Source: an uncultured Actinomyces sp. (lineage in GTDB: Bacteria > Actinomycetota > Actinomycetes > Actinomycetales > Actinomycetaceae). Taken from it: DNA of 57,540 nt. Where the stretch lies: NCBI GenBank assembly GCA_937926195.1, contig CALEXZ010000137.1:1-57540 (forward strand), in the 5' to 3' direction. The notes beneath the pieces were generated by a model that was not told the origin of the DNA, ran no database searches, and was given only the letters and a program-made list of their open reading frames with translations. Within the stretch, counting starts at the first letter, position 1, and every line of letters starts with the position of its first letter. Below are positions 56,201 through 57,540 of this stretch, one piece after another. The position numbers and the translations under genes were made by a program.

Positions 56201-57011
56201 TGAGCTGTCCGTCGTCGTCACCGGCCAGGGCGCAGAACAGGGCGAAGCCGTCCTCGGCCGCGGGCACGAAGGTCGTGGCGACGGCGGCGTCCGCGCTCAC
56301 CGGGGTGTCCGTCGCGGGCACCCGGAGCATGAGCGTCGACCATGCGACCGGGGCCGGCACCCGGTCCCAGCCGCTGCGTGCCAGCGCCACGGGCACCTCG
56401 ACGTCGGGGTTGCGGCCCGGCTCGAGCACGCGCAGGAGCTTGACGATGAGGTCGGGGGTCGCGGCGTCCTGCTCGCCGACGGGCTGTGCGGGAGCGTCCT
56501 GCTGGGTGCCGTCGGCGGTGGGCGCCGTCGGCGCGGGCATGACGACGCTCGTGTTCGACTGCTCGCCGGTGCTCACCCGCAGGCGCTCGGCACGCTGGAT
56601 GACGGCCTCGACGGCCGTCGGGCTCAGCGTGGTCCCGGCCTCGCGCACGCCCGCCGCCCAGGCCCGCCAGAAGGCGGGATGGTGCGGGCCGTCGACGAGA
56701 GCGGTGCTCTCGTCCAGCACCAGGCCTGCGGCGCCCTCGGCCTCACCGGGACCGGTGAGGCGCTCCAGGTCCGCGGCCTGGCCCAGCACGAGCGGCACGT
56801 GCAGCAGCACGGGGGCCGCGCCCTCGTCACCCGTGGGCAGGGCGATGACGAGGTCACGCACCCCCGGCGCCAGGTGGTCGTCGGCGACGACGGTGCAGGC
56901 GGTGGACTCCGGGACCGCCCCCTTGAGGGGGAACCAGCGGCGCTCACGCGCCCATGACAGGACGGCGGCCAGCAGCGTGTCCGCAGCGGGCCACTGGGGT
57001 GTCTGGGACAT
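53250..57011 (-). CDS. glgB: Maltokinase - 1,4-alpha-glucan branching enzyme fusion
   Basis: One open frame of 1253 codons joins two enzymes. Residues 1-about 495 are a Mak/Pep2-type maltokinase (RVHGDYHLGQTL and YVLDFEGEPLRPLAER at the kinase catalytic loop and metal site). A Pro/Thr-rich linker follows at about 505-535. The rest is a GH13 branching enzyme with an N-terminal CBM48 (FAVWAPNARAVRVVGDFNYW), nucleophile Asp928 in LRVDAVASMLY, acid/base Glu981 in VMVAEESTAWP, and PLSHDEVVHGK. The kinase makes maltose-1-phosphate, which GlgE polymerises; GlgB adds branches. An internal ATG at 55499 has GGGAGAG 8 bases before it, so a separate GlgB may also be made. The start 57011 has AAGGAGA and lies 3 bp after treS. 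Confidence 0.93.
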   Translation of the reverse strand: MSQTPQWPAADTLLAAVLSWARERRWFPLKGAVPESTACTVVADDHLAPGVRDLVIALPTGDEGAAPVLLHVPLVLGQAADLERLTGPGEAEGAAGLVLDESTALVDGPHHPAFWRAWAAGVREAGTTLSPTAVEAVIQRAERLRVSTGEQSNTSVVMPAPTAPTADGTQQDAPAQPVGEQDAATPDLIVKLLRVLEPGRNPDVEVPVALARSGWDRVPAPVAWSTLMLRVPATDTPVSADAAVATTFVPAAEDGFALFCALAGDDDGQLSPQRLRALDLAGDLGETTAQMHDHLAAALGTSAPGAAADLAHALRARATWATQEVPLLTEAIPDLPQRVESVLARLAALEELPAASRVHGDYHLGQTLHGTEDDGRWYVLDFEGEPLRPLAERCVHDQPLRDVAGMLRSFDYAAAVGGATDASWLVEVRQAFLDGYRRVRPATGADAQRDATVIAALELDKALYEAVYEARQRPDWVPVPLAGIRRVLGSKSPLAPDPHGRVNGMSDVTAPEPTPAATSTTPTPTPPSPVPVEPWVLADIAYARYHNPHEVLGAHLGEHGVTIRTVRHLADAVAVVTAEGSFPAEHEQDGVWVVVLPGDAIPDYRLDVTYGNETTRVDDPYRFLPTLGEMDTYLISEGRHEALWEVLGAHVKTYDSTMGPVSGTAFAVWAPNARAVRVVGDFNYWDGTATAMRSLGISGVWELFIPGVGVGARYKFEICFADGSWHQKADPMARATEVPPATASVVTDQFHEWGDQEWMERRATIDPHSGPMSVYELHVGSWRQGLGYRGLADELVPYLKETGFTHVEFLPVAEHPFGGSWGYQVTGYYAPTARFGTPDDFRYLVDQLHQAGIGVILDWVPAHFPKDEWALARFDGTALYEDPDPQRGEHPDWGTYIFNFGRNEVRNFLVANALYWLEEFHADGLRVDAVASMLYLDYSREEHQWHPNQFGGRENLEAISFLQEATATAYRKNPGIVMVAEESTAWPGVTTPTEYGGLGFGLKWNMGWMNDTLRYMREEPINRRYHHGELTFSLVYAFSEQFTLPLSHDEVVHGKGSLLSKMPGDPWQELANLRALYAYQWSHPGKQLLFMGQEFGQGSEWNADTSLDWWILDDPGHQGLLRLVSDLNAFYTDSPALWADDFSHRGFEWIEAGDGDHNVLSYLRKGVGPDGRNDLVVAVVNFAGTPHEGYRVGLPFAGGWDEVINTDAPEYGGSGVGNLGHVEAEELPWNGRPASVRLRVPPLGAVFLRPSRD

Positions 57012-57014
57012 GGC

Positions 57015-57540
57015 TCAGATCTCCTTCGTTCGTGACAGGCTCAGCCAGCGGTAGCCCCGTGGCGGCAGGGTGACGCCCAGACGCCCGTCGTCGCCGACGC
57101 ACGCGTCCTCACGGGCGCCCGCGGGACCGGCGAGGACGACGTCGCTACGGGCCCCGGCCAGGCCATCCAGCTCGACGACGGCCTCCTGCGGCTCGTCGCT
57201 CACGTTGGCCAGGCACAGGAGCATCTCGCCGTCGGCCTCGGGCGCGTCCTGGCGAGTGTGGGCCAGGACCGCCGCGCTCGAGGACGGGCGCATGACGAAG
57301 GACCCGCGGCCCAGGGCCGGGTGGAGACGGCGCACGGCCAGCAGGTCGCGCAGCGCGTGCAGGAAGGAGCCGGGGTCGGCCAGGGAGTCGGCGACGTTGC
57401 GCTCGGCCCAGCCGGGGGCGCTGATGAGCGGCAGGGTGAGCGCGTCCGCCTCAGCCGCCGTCGAGAAGCCCATGTGCTCGCTGCGGTCCCACTGCATGGG
57501 GGTGCGCACGGCGTCGCGGTCCTCCAGCCAGATGTTCTCG
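57015..57540 (-). CDS. treS: Trehalose synthase (maltose alpha-D-glucosyltransferase), C-terminal part
   Basis: The 5' part lies beyond the window edge; the frame is open to the last base. Visible is the end of the GH13 barrel, VRTPMQWDRSEHMGFSTA, and the C-terminal beta-domain with MLLCLANVSDEPQEAVVELD and PRGYRWLSLSR. This matches TreS, which interconverts trehalose and maltose and feeds the maltokinase encoded 3 bp downstream. A GlgE gene is expected outside this window, possibly upstream of treS. Confidence 0.85.
   Translation of the reverse strand, partial: ENIWLEDRDAVRTPMQWDRSEHMGFSTAAEADALTLPLISAPGWAERNVADSLADPGSFLHALRDLLAVRRLHPALGRGSFVMRPSSSAAVLAHTRQDAPEADGEMLLCLANVSDEPQEAVVELDGLAGARSDVVLAGPAGAREDACVGDDGRLGVTLPPRGYRWLSLSRTKEI

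Noticed and set aside
1..57540. CRISPR arrays, tRNA/rRNA genes, intact insertion sequences or a replication origin
   Set aside because: No regularly spaced repeats, no recognisable tRNA or rRNA segments, no transposase frames and no DnaA-box cluster were seen by eye. A tRNAscan or ISfinder run would be decisive.

Overview
The window is about 57.5 kb of very GC-rich DNA, densely coded, with short gaps, frequent ATGA/GTGA overlaps, GTG starts and long GC-rich hairpins in place of U-tract terminators. Several features point to an actinobacterium: the PcrA C-terminal Tudor-like tail, the order sucC-sucD-DUF6350-purN-purH with DUF3017 and mdh nearby, a DivIVA/Scy-like coiled-coil protein, and the TreS/maltokinase/GlgB glycogen genes. 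The strong carbohydrate emphasis and the tandem eukaryotic-type phosphofructokinase suggest Actinomycetaceae (Actinomyces-like). This placement is inferred from gene content, not from a search.

Region 1 (1-6.6 kb): the end of a PcrA/UvrD helicase gene, a nitroreductase, a domain-swapped GH3 beta-glucosidase, and an APH-type phosphotransferase. The phosphotransferase is preceded by a coupled leader ORF, duplicated promoter-like repeats and a 700-bp non-coding region rich in palindromes.

Region 2 (6.6-24.3 kb): a carbohydrate-uptake block. A CUT1 ABC operon (lipoprotein, two permeases, GH13, LacI) is followed by an SDR enzyme, a GH31 glycosidase divergent from a second LacI, a ROK repressor divergent from a second CUT1 operon, and a second GH13. 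Neither ABC operon encodes an ATPase, so a shared MsiK-type ATPase elsewhere is expected. Operators are visible for the GH31/LacI pair and for the ROK/ABC pair.

Region 3 (24.3-28.5 kb): a two-gene AAA ATPase/PIN-domain cassette that looks like an accessory defence or abortive-infection module, then a ClC channel/exchanger and a CPBP membrane protease homologue. A 139-bp structured repeat follows the cassette. A second co-linear copy lies about 20 kb upstream in the same orientation, so the pair brackets the sugar block and the ATPase/PIN cassette.

Region 4 (28.5-44 kb): core metabolism. It holds tandem-domain PFK, sucCD, a DUF6350 membrane protein, purN, a ZTP riboswitch with purH, a MauE-like/thioredoxin fusion, a DUF3017 protein, a dicarboxylate-type symporter, a GH36 alpha-galactosidase and malate dehydrogenase.

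Region 5 (44-57.5 kb): small conserved actinobacterial proteins, a GntR regulator, a DivIVA/Scy-like coiled-coil protein, two unrecognised envelope proteins, a cysteine-less thioredoxin-TPR protein, glycogen phosphorylase, a maltokinase-branching enzyme fusion and the C-terminus of trehalose synthase. Together the last genes form the trehalose-maltose-1-phosphate-glycogen route and the glycogen breakdown step that feeds PFK.
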